Source: Atlantibacter subterraneus
Lineage (GTDB): Bacteria; Pseudomonadota; Gammaproteobacteria; Enterobacterales; Enterobacteriaceae
Strand: one strand, 5' to 3'
NCBI RefSeq assembly: GCF_027853245.1
Contig: NZ_JAPTZM010000001.1
DNA length: 64,000 bases
A program made the translations under genes and the position numbers. The notes beneath the pieces were generated by a model. It worked only from the letters and a program-made list of their open reading frames with translations. It did no database searches and was not told the origin of the DNA. Position 1 is the stretch's first letter. Every line of letters begins with the position of its first letter. This document shows positions 52,228-60,815 of this stretch, in pieces.

Positions 52228-53388
52228 ATGGAACAACGCCGCCGCGAAACCGGTCGTAACCACTGGTATCATGAAACCCAGTCAAGCCGTCTTCCTGATG
52301 ATGTGGTGTCGCTGGTACCGGAAGCTGCCCATGTGCAGGATCGGTTTTTGCTGGATTTAACGGTAGATGACGCCCTGCTGGCTCCTCACCGGTTATGGTT
52401 ATCCACTGCCCGTAAACTTAGCGCGCTGTTTTTCCCCGAACACCTCGTACCCAACCGGCTCAATACGCTGAGCAGTTACGATCGTCTAAGCACCGCGCTC
52501 ACGGTGGCGCAGGTGTATGGCGTCCAGCGGTTGTGTAATCACTACGCCGCTCGCCTTACGCCGCTGCCCGGCCCGGACTCCTCCCGGGAAAGCAATCGCC
52601 GTTTAACGCTGATCACCCAGTACGCGCGCCAGCTTGCCAGCCAGCCAACGCTGATTGATGGCAATTTGCGCCGCCAACTCGAAGAGGCCGGGCTGTCCGT
52701 CGCAGATATTGTCGCGTTTAACCAAATTATCGGCTTTGTGGGTTTTCAGGCGCGAGTGGTCGCGGTTTTTCAAGCTGCGATGGGGATCCCGGTACGCTGG
52801 CTGCCCGGTTTTGATATTCAGCAGGATGCGCCTGCTGAACGTTTTCATCAAACGCCGGCGAATTGGCGCGCCGATTTTCCTCAATACGACGCACCGCTGG
52901 CTAACGAGCGGCTTACTGAGCGTTTCTTACAGTGCACTCAGCAGCCGCTGCTGCGTGAACTGGCGGGTTTATTGATTCAGGAGCCGCTGGCGCTGGAGCC
53001 TTTTGTGCAGCTCAGTACGCAGTTGCAGCCCTCGCCGGATCTCCACCCTGTCGCCAGTGTCGCCGCGCTGGTCAGCGCCCGGATTAACGGTAGCGTAGCC
53101 TGCTTCAACGATACGGCTCAGGCATGGCGCGGCGACGCGGGCCTGGTCGACGCGGTGCGTAACGGCGAACGGGCTCTGAATGCCTGGAGTCATCACCATC
53201 CCTTAGAGCGAGCCGTTATCCACGCCATACAATGGCTGGCTCGCGCTCCGGATCGCTTTAGCCCGGCGCATCTCGAACCATTAATAACCCAGGGATTATC
53301 ACCTGACCAGGCGCTGCGCTTGCTGATATGGACAGGCTTCTGCGGCTGGCTTAACCGTCTGAAACTGGGATTTGGCGATATCGCCTGA
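52228..53388 (+). CDS. CMD/AhpD-like domain protein, uncharacterised (386 aa)
   Basis: All-alpha protein with two halves that both resemble the carboxymuconolactone decarboxylase/AhpD fold. The first is around residues 90-200 (ALTVAQVYGVQRLCNHYAARL... IVAFNQIIGFVGFQARVVAVF) and the second around 285-386 (ASVAALVSARINGSVACFNDTAQAW... LRLLIWTGFCGWLNRL). The redox CxxC of AhpD is absent; each half keeps one Cys at that position, the first followed by Asn-His. It could be a peroxidase-related or purely structural member. Start 52228 has AAGGAAA upstream. E. coli has the unrelated ycjD here. Confidence 0.7.
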   Translation: MEQRRRETGRNHWYHETQSSRLPDDVVSLVPEAAHVQDRFLLDLTVDDALLAPHRLWLSTARKLSALFFPEHLVPNRLNTLSSYDRLSTALTVAQVYGVQRLCNHYAARLTPLPGPDSSRESNRRLTLITQYARQLASQPTLIDGNLRRQLEEAGLSVADIVAFNQIIGFVGFQARVVAVFQAAMGIPVRWLPGFDIQQDAPAERFHQTPANWRADFPQYDAPLANERLTERFLQCTQQPLLRELAGLLIQEPLALEPFVQLSTQLQPSPDLHPVASVAALVSARINGSVACFNDTAQAWRGDAGLVDAVRNGERALNAWSHHHPLERAVIHAIQWLARAPDRFSPAHLEPLITQGLSPDQALRLLIWTGFCGWLNRLKLGFGDIA

Positions 53389-53489
53389 AACCGCGCGATC
53401 TCGCGATTCCAGGGCAAAGAGCGCTTGCTGCCACCCCCGGAATCGCGTAAAACTGTCAGCCGCTCAATTGGCCACGAAAATGCGAAAAT

Positions 53490-55424
53490 ATGTTTCAGGA
53501 TAACCCGCTGCTAGCGCAGCTTAAACAGCAACTGCATTCCCAAACGCCACGCGCTGAAGGCGTGGTAAAAGCCACCGAAAAAGGATTTGGTTTTCTCGAA
53601 GTTGACGCGCAAAAAAGCTACTTCATCCCGCCGCCGCAGATGAAGAAAGTGATGCACGGCGACCGGATCAGCGCGGTGATCCACACTGAAAAAGAGAAAG
53701 AGAGCGCTGAACCAGAAACGCTGATTGAACCTTTCCTGACCCGCTTCGTTGGCCGGGTACAAAAGAAAGACGACCGTCTTTCCATTGTGCCGGATCATCC
53801 CCTGATTAAAGACGTCATCTCCTGCCGCGCCGCCCGGAATGTTGAGCACGATTTCCAGAACGGCGACTGGGCAGTGGCCGAAATGCGTCGCCACCCGTTG
53901 AAAGGCGATCGCGGTTTCTACGCGGAGCTTACCCAGTTCATCACCTTTGGCGACGATCATTTTGCCCCGTGGTGGGTAACCCTGGCGCGCCATAATCTGG
54001 AGCGTGAAGCGCCAAACGGCGTGGCGACGGAGATGCTGGATGAAGGCCTGGTGCGCGAAGATCTCACCGCACTGGATTTTGTCACCATCGACAGCGCCAG
54101 TACCGAAGATATGGACGATGCGCTGTTTGTCGAACAGCGTGAAGACGGCAGCCTGGCGCTGACCGTGGCGATTGCCGACCCTACCGCCTGGATTGCGCCG
54201 AACAGCAAGCTCGACGGCATGGCGAAAGTCCGCGCGTTTACCAACTATCTGCCGGGCTTTAATATCCCGATGCTGCCGCGCGAGCTGTCAGACGATTTGT
54301 GCTCGCTGCGCGCCCACGAAGCGCGTCCGGCGCTGGCCTGTCGCATGGTGATCCAGCAAGACGGCGCTATCGCTGACGATATCCGTTTCTTTGCCGCGAC
54401 CGTAGAGTCCAAAGCCAAACTGGCCTATGACAATGTCTCCGACTGGCTGGAAAACAGCGGCGAGTGGCAGCCGGAAAGCGAAGCGATTGCCCAACAAATC
54501 CGCCTGCTGCAACAAGTCTGCGAGCGCCGTAATAGCTGGCGTCACCAGCATGCGCTGGTATTTAAAGACCGCCCGGACTACCGTTTTGTGCTGGGCGAGA
54601 AAGGCGAAGTGCTGGATATCGTGGCAGAGCCGCGCCGCATCGCCAACCGCATCGTGGAAGAATCAATGATCGCTGCCAACGTCTGCGCCGCACTCGTGCT
54701 GCGCGATAAGCTGGGCTTCGGCATTTACAACGTTCACGCTGGGTTCGATCCAGCCAATACCGAACAACTGGCTACCCTGCTGCAATCCCACGGTATGCAT
54801 GTTGATGCCCAGGAAGTGCTGACGCTGGAAGGCTTCTGCAAACTGCGCCGTGAACTGGACGCTCAGCCAACCGGCTTCCTGGACAGCCGCATCCGCCGCT
54901 TCCAGTCCTTTGCGGAAATCAGCACCGAGCCGGGCGCGCACTTTGGTCTGGGGCTTGAGGCCTACGCCACCTGGACGTCGCCGATCCGCAAGTATGGCGA
55001 TATGATCAATCATCGCCTGCTGAAAGCCATTATCAAAGGTGAAACCGCAGAGCGTCCGCAGGAAGACGTGCTGACGCCAATGGCGGAGCGCCGCCGCGCC
55101 AACCGTATGGCGGAGCGCGACGTCGGCGACTGGTTATATGCGCGATTCCTGAAAGATAAAGCCGGTACCGATAGCCGTTTCGCGGCGGAAATTATCGATA
55201 TCAGCCGCGGCGGCATGCGCGTGCGCCTGGTGGATAATGGCGCAGTAGCGTTTATCCCTGCCCCGTTCCTTCATGCTGTGCGCGATGAGCTGGTATGCAG
55301 CCAGGAAAACGGCACCGTGCAGATCAAGGGCGAAGTGGCCTATAAAGTCACTGACGTGATCGATGTGACCATCGCTGAAGTGCGCATGGAAACCCGTAGC
55401 GTGATTGCTCGTCCGGCAGCGTAA
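53490..55424 (+). CDS. rnb: Exoribonuclease II
   Basis: 3'-5' exoribonuclease degrading single-stranded RNA; 644 aa as in E. coli. Two cold-shock domains (residues 1-170), RNB catalytic domain with active-site aspartates in TIDSASTEDMDDALFV (about 200-215), and C-terminal S1 domain (GGMRVRLVDNGAVAFIP...). All metal-binding Asp are present. ATG 53490 is preceded by a weak ribosome site. Hairpin terminator follows. Confidence 0.96.
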   Translation: MFQDNPLLAQLKQQLHSQTPRAEGVVKATEKGFGFLEVDAQKSYFIPPPQMKKVMHGDRISAVIHTEKEKESAEPETLIEPFLTRFVGRVQKKDDRLSIVPDHPLIKDVISCRAARNVEHDFQNGDWAVAEMRRHPLKGDRGFYAELTQFITFGDDHFAPWWVTLARHNLEREAPNGVATEMLDEGLVREDLTALDFVTIDSASTEDMDDALFVEQREDGSLALTVAIADPTAWIAPNSKLDGMAKVRAFTNYLPGFNIPMLPRELSDDLCSLRAHEARPALACRMVIQQDGAIADDIRFFAATVESKAKLAYDNVSDWLENSGEWQPESEAIAQQIRLLQQVCERRNSWRHQHALVFKDRPDYRFVLGEKGEVLDIVAEPRRIANRIVEESMIAANVCAALVLRDKLGFGIYNVHAGFDPANTEQLATLLQSHGMHVDAQEVLTLEGFCKLRRELDAQPTGFLDSRIRRFQSFAEISTEPGAHFGLGLEAYATWTSPIRKYGDMINHRLLKAIIKGETAERPQEDVLTPMAERRRANRMAERDVGDWLYARFLKDKAGTDSRFAAEIIDISRGGMRVRLVDNGAVAFIPAPFLHAVRDELVCSQENGTVQIKGEVAYKVTDVIDVTIAEVRMETRSVIARPAA

Positions 55425-55431
55425 TGTATTC

Positions 55432-55470
55432 CTCCCCGGTTAACGCCGGGGAGTATTTTCAGATTTTTAT
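55432..55470 (+). terminator. Terminator of rnb
   Basis: Stem CTCCCCGG / CCGGGGAG (55432-55439, 55446-55453), loop TTAACG, followed by TATTTTCAGATTTTT. Confidence 0.82.
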
Positions 55471-55723
55471 AGTGAAAGCAGACCAATATTGTTGTTTCTG
55501 CTCGCAACGTGCGTCGGCTTTTCCCGGTAAAATAGCGTTTAGCGTTGTTATTCATTAATAACGATGAACTAAGCAGTTAGTGCTACACTTCACATTGCCA
55601 CGATAAATCAATTAACTTCTGCAAAAACAAAATAATTACGTTCTAATCCTGCTTGCCAGTAACGCTTGATTTTCGTTATAAAATTCAGCGGTTGCGATTT
55701 TAAAACGGTGTTCAGGAGAACCC
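55471..55723 (+). promoter_or_regulatory. Intergenic region upstream of pdeR/rpfR
   Basis: About 250 A/T-rich bases without a supported gene. A small hairpin GTTATT-CATT-AATAAC at 55545-55560 is visible. CAGGAGA just before 55724 is the pdeR ribosome site. The promoter should be here; I see no identifiable regulator box. Confidence 0.45.
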
Positions 55724-57715
55724 ATGAAAGATGACCTGGAACAAAACTTGCTGTATCGCTATTTGGGAACGGCCAGCCCTTACTGGCGGCTGCCGCTGGA
55801 TAGTAACGCATTGCAATTATCCGCAACGGAAAATGGCGACAGCAATCAGGTTATTAGCCTGACGCCGGAAGAAGCATTACAAATACGTGAAATGACGGTA
55901 ATCACGTCCAGCGTCACTCTGAATGTTTCTTTTTTTGGCGTGACGATGCCATTACATTTAGTGGGCCGAAAAATTTCCCGCCGTGAATGGGCGGGTACTG
56001 CTTCAGCATGGAATGATACCCCTTCCGTCGCCCGGGATTTAGTCCAGGGACTCTCCTTCGCCGAACAGGTGGTCTCTGAAGCAAATTCAGTGATCGTTAT
56101 TCTCGACAAGATGGGGAATATCCAGCGCTTTAATCGGCTGTGCGAAGAATATACCGGGCTCAAAGAGCACGAAGTTATCGGCCAGAACGTTTATAAATTA
56201 TTTATGAGCCCGTCTGAAGCCGCGGCGTCCCGCCAGAATATATCCACATTCTTCCGCGACGGCAGTTCTTATGAAGTCGAGCGCTGGATAAAAACCCGCA
56301 AAGGACAACGGCTATTTTTATTCCGCAATAAATTTGTCCACAGCGGCAGCGGGAAAAATGAAATTTTCCTTATCTGTTCCGGCACCGATATTACCGAAGA
56401 GCGCCGCGCCCAGGAGCGCCTACGGGTATTAGCTAACACCGATACCGTCACCGGTTTACCCAACCGCAACGCCATTTATGAATTAATCACGGAAGCCATT
56501 ACCCAGCGTGCCGAGACCCAGGTTGGCGTGGTGTATCTGGATTTGGATAATTTTAAAAAAGTGAATGATGCCTATGGGCATCTGTTCGGCGATCAGCTAC
56601 TCCAGTCGGTTTCGCTGGCGATATTAAGCTGCCTCGAAGAGGGTCAGGTGCTGGCGCGGCTCGGCGGCGACGAGTTCATCGTGCTGGCCAACGACACGTC
56701 CCAGAGCGCGCTGGAGGCGATGGCGTCGCGCATTCTCACCCGGCTGAAACAGCCGTTCCGCATCGGGCTTATCGAAGTCTATACCAGCTGTTCACTGGGC
56801 ATCGCCCTGGCACCACAGCACGGTCTGGATCATGAGAGCGTGATCCGCAACGCTGATACCGCCATGTATACCGCCAAAGAAGGCGGGCGCGGCAAGTTTT
56901 GCGTATTTTCCCCTGAGATGAATCAACGGGTATTCGAGTATTTATGGCTCGATACCAACCTGCGCAAAGCCCTGGATAACGATCAGCTGGTTATCCACTA
57001 TCAACCAAAAATTACCTGGCGCGGCGAGGTGCGTAGCGTGGAAGCACTGGTGCGCTGGCAGTCGCCGGAGCGCGGTATGATCCAGCCGCAGGATTTTATC
57101 GCCTACGCGGAAGAATCAGGGCTGATTGTGCCACTTGGGCGCTGGGTTATGCTCGATGTGGTACGCCAGGTGGCGAAGTGGCGCGATAAAGGGATCAATC
57201 TGCGGGTGGCGGTTAACGTCTCGGCACGCCAGCTTGCCGATCAAACTATTTTTACCGATTTAAAACAGGCGCTGGGGGATCTGAATTTCGAATACTGCCC
57301 CATTGACGTGGAGCTAACCGAAAGCTGTTTAATCGAAAACGAAGAGCTGGCGCTGTCGGTGATCCAGCAATTCAGCAGCCTCGGGGCGCAAATTCATCTT
57401 GATGATTTCGGGACCGGGTATTCGTCGCTGTCGCAGCTGGCGCGTTTCCCTATTGACGCGATAAAACTCGACCAGACTTTTGTCAGCAATGTGCACAAGC
57501 AGTCGGTGTCGCAGTCGCTGGTGCGCGCGATTGTGGCAGTGGCCCAGGCGTTGAATTTACAGGTAATTGCAGAGGGTGTGGAAAACGCAAAAGAAGACGC
57601 CTTTCTGACTAAGAACGGCGTCAATGAACGGCAAGGATTTTTATTTGCTAAACCAATGCCCGCTGCCGCACTCGAGCGCTGGCTTAAACGTTATCAAACC
57701 CGAATGATGCGTTAA
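55724..57715 (+). CDS. pdeR: RpfR/PdeR: PAS-GGDEF-EAL cyclic-di-GMP enzyme, DSF receptor
   Basis: 663-aa protein orthologous to E. coli PdeR (Gmr/YciR). An N-terminal ~95-residue domain (the RpfF-interaction region in Cronobacter RpfR) is followed by a PAS domain about 110-225 (VILDKMGNIQRFNRLCEEYTGL), GGDEF about 240-400 with intact ARLGGDEFIVL, and EAL about 415-660 with EALVRW, LTESC, DDFGTGYSSL and AEGVE. In RpfF-bearing relatives the PAS domain binds the fatty-acid signal and raises phosphodiesterase activity. Here rpfF is the convergent neighbour with 4-bp overlap, so I read it as RpfR. E. coli PdeR additionally controls DgcM/MlrA, but dgcM is not at its usual place here. Confidence 0.93.
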   Translation: MKDDLEQNLLYRYLGTASPYWRLPLDSNALQLSATENGDSNQVISLTPEEALQIREMTVITSSVTLNVSFFGVTMPLHLVGRKISRREWAGTASAWNDTPSVARDLVQGLSFAEQVVSEANSVIVILDKMGNIQRFNRLCEEYTGLKEHEVIGQNVYKLFMSPSEAAASRQNISTFFRDGSSYEVERWIKTRKGQRLFLFRNKFVHSGSGKNEIFLICSGTDITEERRAQERLRVLANTDTVTGLPNRNAIYELITEAITQRAETQVGVVYLDLDNFKKVNDAYGHLFGDQLLQSVSLAILSCLEEGQVLARLGGDEFIVLANDTSQSALEAMASRILTRLKQPFRIGLIEVYTSCSLGIALAPQHGLDHESVIRNADTAMYTAKEGGRGKFCVFSPEMNQRVFEYLWLDTNLRKALDNDQLVIHYQPKITWRGEVRSVEALVRWQSPERGMIQPQDFIAYAEESGLIVPLGRWVMLDVVRQVAKWRDKGINLRVAVNVSARQLADQTIFTDLKQALGDLNFEYCPIDVELTESCLIENEELALSVIQQFSSLGAQIHLDDFGTGYSSLSQLARFPIDAIKLDQTFVSNVHKQSVSQSLVRAIVAVAQALNLQVIAEGVENAKEDAFLTKNGVNERQGFLFAKPMPAAALERWLKRYQTRMMR

Positions 57716-58587
57716 CTGGCTTTACGCAACGCGCTGGTGTTGTGGCGATTCTGCAACAGCACCAGCCGTTCCATATAGGCGATGTCCTTCGGCTCCAGAC
57801 AAAAAGCCGCTTCCACCCAGTCTTCGGTAATATCCATCAGTTCAGCACGCGGCAGCGTCAGCACCCGCTGGCGGGCGCGCAGCATCGCGCGCACGCCGTT
57901 AAGCCGGGGTTGCAGCGTGTCGATAAAGGTCCGGGTAGCGATATAGCCCTGGCCCGGTTCGAATAACTCATCCACCAGGCCATTCTGCTGATGCCATTCG
58001 GCGGTGTGCGACTCGCCGGTAAAAATGAGATTCTCGGCAAGCCGCATCCCTGCCCGACGGGTCACCAGTGAATAACCGCCCATCCCGGGAAACAGATTAA
58101 ACGCCACTTCCGGAAAACCGAGCCGGGCATCGCGCTGCGCCAGCACAAAATGATGCGCTAACGCCGCCTCAAACCCGCCGCCTAACGCGCTGCCTTCAAC
58201 CATCGCAAGGCTAATCGCGCCGGTATCAAACCCTCTCGAGGCCGCATGTACGCAATCCACGCAGGCGCGTGCATAGGCGCGCAGCGCTTCACGCCGTCCG
58301 TTGCGAATGCAATCGACAAAAAAATGCAAATCGCCGCCTGCATTGTAGATGCCGGGAACCAGAGAACCGGTCACCCAGAAATCGACTTGATATTCACTTT
58401 TCTGCACCAGATACCCCAGGTTCATGATTTCTTCTATCAGGGCATGATTAAAGCAGGGCCGCGGCTGCGCCCGCAGCATCATCCAGACGGTACGGCGTTC
58501 CTCCTCATAGTAAGCGCAGAGTTGCGTAAAACGTGCAGGATCGGTAAACAATTTGCAGGTGGGGTGATTAAGAACTGTCATAGTCAT
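57712..58587 (-). CDS. rpfF: RpfF: diffusible signal factor (BDSF-type) synthase
   Basis: 291-aa crotonase-superfamily enzyme that acts on acyl-ACP as both dehydratase and thioesterase to release cis-2-unsaturated fatty acid signals. The family hallmark is clear: oxyanion segment YNAGGDLHFFVDCIRNG (about 81-97), first catalytic Glu in GSALGGGFEAAL (about 140), second in GFPEVAFNLFPGMGGYSL (about 160). Length matches RpfF (about 289). It is convergent with pdeR/rpfR, overlapping 4 bp, the standard rpfF-rpfR arrangement in Cronobacter and Burkholderia. E. coli lacks this gene. Confidence 0.93.
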   Translation of the reverse strand: MTMTVLNHPTCKLFTDPARFTQLCAYYEEERRTVWMMLRAQPRPCFNHALIEEIMNLGYLVQKSEYQVDFWVTGSLVPGIYNAGGDLHFFVDCIRNGRREALRAYARACVDCVHAASRGFDTGAISLAMVEGSALGGGFEAALAHHFVLAQRDARLGFPEVAFNLFPGMGGYSLVTRRAGMRLAENLIFTGESHTAEWHQQNGLVDELFEPGQGYIATRTFIDTLQPRLNGVRAMLRARQRVLTLPRAELMDITEDWVEAAFCLEPKDIAYMERLVLLQNRHNTSALRKAS

Positions 58588-58790
58588 TCCTCTTTTATGT
58601 GAATGCGGTAACCGCAGAGAAAGACTAATTCAACGCAATTACGTCGGTGAGTGATTGCGGTTATTTATAATTATTCTTTATGTTTTAGGATCAAATAATT
58701 GGTTAAGACCGGCGTAAAGCCCGCCTGAAGGCTTCTCTTTTGCAGCGCTTTTTAGCATCATGGTGGCTGCTTAATGAATAAGGACGCATC

Positions 58791-58973
58791 ATGTCAACGC
58801 TCGACGCCAAAGCCCTCGCCCATCGAATCGACACCGTGCTGGATATTCTGGTGGCCGGTGATTACCACTCGGCCATTAATAATCTCGAAATTCTAAAAGC
58901 CGAATTACTGGCTCAGGACCAGGGACGCGACGATGAATTACCTTCTCAGCCCAAAGCGCCGTGGGAAATATAG
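58791..58973 (+). CDS. yciZ: UPF0509 small protein YciZ
   Basis: 60-aa cytosolic protein, unknown function. Middle and C-terminus match E. coli YciZ (RIDTVLDILVAGDYHSAINNLEILKAELL... PKAPWEI), forming helix-loop-helix. ATG 58791 follows AAGGACGC. In E. coli it sits between pdeR and yciT, as here apart from the added rpfF. Confidence 0.92.
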   Translation: MSTLDAKALAHRIDTVLDILVAGDYHSAINNLEILKAELLAQDQGRDDELPSQPKAPWEI

Positions 58974-59070
58974 TTGCTGCGATACTGTACCGCCTCAGGC
59001 GGTTTTGTAAGCAGCATATATTTTTAAAGTTGAATCGCTGCGCTTAAACGGTCACACTCACCTTTTCGCA

Positions 59071-59109
59071 CTGCCGTTCAGCGTGATATTGCATCACGCT
59101 GAACGGCAG
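59071..59109. repeat. Perfect 17-bp inverted repeat upstream of yciT
   Basis: Arms CTGCCGTTCAGCGTGAT (59071-59087) and its exact complement (59093-59109), loop ATTGC. It ends 41 bp before the yciT ATG. No T run follows, so a terminator is unlikely; the arms are GC-rich and would form a very stable hairpin in DNA or RNA. Confidence 0.9.
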
Positions 59110-59150
59110 GCTTCACTGATAGATGGCTTAGCCACGCTAAACTTGCTGAT

Positions 59151-59909
59151 ATGAATTCTCGACAACAAATTATTTTGCAAATGGTCATCGACCAGGGCCG
59201 TATGAGCGTCGCTGATTTAGCGAAAACCACCGGGGTTTCCGAGGTGACCATTCGCCAGGATCTGAACCTGCTGGAGAAGCACAGCTATTTACGCCGCATA
59301 CACGGCTACGCCGTTCCGCTGGACAGCGACGATGTGGAAACGCGGATGCTGAATAACTATGCCCTGAAGCGTCGTCTGGCGGAATTCGCGGCTTCCCTGG
59401 TGAGTGATGGTGAAACGGTGTTCATTGAAAACGGCAGCAGCAACGCGTTACTGGCCCGCACGCTCGCCGAGCAGAAAAACGTCACCCTGATTACCGTTAG
59501 CGGATACATTGCCCATCTTCTTAAAGAAACGGACTGCGAAGTCATTTTGCTGGGCGGGATCTATCAGAAGAAAAGTGAAAGCATGGTCGGTCCTCTCACT
59601 CGCCAGTACGTGCGCCAGGTGCATTTCAGCAAGGCGTTTATCGGCATTGATGGTTGGCAGCCGGAAACCGGCTTTACCGGTCGCGATATGATGCGCACTG
59701 ATGTGGTTAACGCCGTCCTTGAAAAAGGTGGCGAAGCGATTGTGCTAACCGACAGTTCTAAATTCGGCGCAGTGCATCCCTATACGCTCTGTCCGGCTAA
59801 CAGTTTTAGCCGCGTCATCACCGATGACGGGATTAAAGCCGACGCCTTGCGCCACCTGCAAAAGACCGGGCTTGAGGTAAACCTGATCCCGCAATTCCCC
59901 GCCGCGTAA
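59151..59909 (+). CDS. yciT: DeoR-family transcriptional regulator YciT
   Basis: 252-aa regulator: N-terminal DeoR HTH (RQQIILQMVIDQGRMSVADLAKTTGVSEVTIRQDLNLLE in parts, residues 3-45) and C-terminal sugar-phosphate-sensing domain (GETVFIENGSSNALLA... VILLGGIYQKKS... FIGIDGW). E. coli YciT is tied to osmotic stress gene control. Ligand unknown. Codirectional with osmB, 256 bp upstream of it; a striking inverted repeat lies in its leader. Confidence 0.93.
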   Translation: MNSRQQIILQMVIDQGRMSVADLAKTTGVSEVTIRQDLNLLEKHSYLRRIHGYAVPLDSDDVETRMLNNYALKRRLAEFAASLVSDGETVFIENGSSNALLARTLAEQKNVTLITVSGYIAHLLKETDCEVILLGGIYQKKSESMVGPLTRQYVRQVHFSKAFIGIDGWQPETGFTGRDMMRTDVVNAVLEKGGEAIVLTDSSKFGAVHPYTLCPANSFSRVITDDGIKADALRHLQKTGLEVNLIPQFPAA

Positions 59910-59946
59910 TATTCAGGGGCCAGAACTGTTGTGCTGGCCCACGCTC

Positions 59947-59983
59947 TGAGACTATTCCCATCGTCCAATTAGGACTATTTACC
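59947..59983 (+). promoter_or_regulatory. Two RcsB-box-like sites upstream of osmB
   Basis: TGAGACTATTCCCA (59947-59960) and TAGGACTATTTACC (59970-59983) both resemble the RcsAB consensus TAAGRNTATTCYYA. They are spaced 23 bp start to start, about two helical turns, 180-220 bp before osmB. E. coli osmB is activated by RcsB and sigma-S. Confidence 0.6.
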
Positions 59984-60165
59984 TGTATCAATGTTACAAA
60001 GAATTTAAAATTACTGTAGCGATATCACAGGAAGTAACTATCACCTGCGTGATGTGAATGACCTGACGCAACCCCGTTTCACGGATCGACGTTTTATTTG
60101 GCAGAGAGCTTCTATACTTAAAGCGTGACTTCCTTCCGTGAATCAATTATTCAGGAGAAAGTATT

Positions 60166-60381
60166 ATGACATTAAATTACAAAAAAGCCGCTGCTGCGAT
60201 GCTCGCTGTCACCCTGGTTATGTCTCTTAGCGCATGTTCCAACTGGTCGAAACGCGACCGTAACACCGCTATCGGCGCGGGCGCTGGCGCTATTGGTGGT
60301 TCCGTACTGACTGATGGCAGCACCCTGGGTACATTAGGTGGCGCAGCTGTAGGTGGTATTATTGGTCACCAGGTTGACTGA
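60166..60381 (+). CDS. osmB: Osmotically inducible lipoprotein OsmB
   Basis: 71-aa outer membrane lipoprotein with lipobox LSAC (residues 21-24) and a glycine-zipper (IGAGAGAIGGSVLTDG... GTLGGAAVGGIIGHQVD). Induced by high osmolarity, stationary phase and Rcs phosphorelay in E. coli. CAGGAGAAA precedes the start. Terminated by the hairpin at 60458. Confidence 0.95.
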   Translation: MTLNYKKAAAAMLAVTLVMSLSACSNWSKRDRNTAIGAGAGAIGGSVLTDGSTLGTLGGAAVGGIIGHQVD

Positions 60382-60457
60382 CGATAATGTCAGGAATAAT
60401 GCTTTAACGTAAAGAACGAACAGTATTTGACGTTAGGCTATACAGCAGTCGAAATTA

Positions 60458-60490
60458 ATGGCCACGGTTTTACCGTGGCCATATTATTTT
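60458..60490. terminator. Bidirectional terminator between osmB and yciH
   Basis: Eleven-base-pair stem ATGGCCACGGT / ACCGTGGCCAT (60458-60468, 60472-60482), loop TTT, followed by A/T-rich ATTATTTTAT. It serves both convergent genes. Confidence 0.85.
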
Positions 60491-60815
60491 ATCCGCCCGC
60501 CAGTTTGACTTTCATCCCTTTGGCTTCCAGCAGCGTTTTGATTAAATCGCGCTTATCGCCCTGAATTTCAATAATCCCGTCTTTTACCGCGCCGCCGCAG
60601 CCGCATTTCTTTTTCAGCTCAGCCGCAATTTTATTCAGCGTCGCATCATCTTCGTCGATGCCGGTGATTAAACAGACGCCTTTCCCCTTGCGTCCGCTGG
60701 TCTGGCGCTGAATGCGCACAATGCCGTCACCTTTCGGGCGTTCAGGCTGCGCTTTTGGCTCATCAATGCGCCCGGTTTCGGTGGAGTAAACTAACCGGCT
60801 ATTATCGTCTTTCAT
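60489..60815 (-). CDS. yciH: SUI1-domain translation factor-like protein YciH
   Basis: 108-aa homologue of eukaryotic eIF1/SUI1: RPKGDGIVRIQRQTSGRKGKGVCLITGID, then KKCGCGGAVKDGIIEIQGDKRD, and a C-terminal basic helix-strand. In E. coli it affects start-site fidelity and is thought to act in translation initiation under stress. Its start overlaps the pyrF stop by one base, so both genes are cotranscribed. Confidence 0.95.
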   Translation of the reverse strand: MKDDNSRLVYSTETGRIDEPKAQPERPKGDGIVRIQRQTSGRKGKGVCLITGIDEDDATLNKIAAELKKKCGCGGAVKDGIIEIQGDKRDLIKTLLEAKGMKVKLAGG

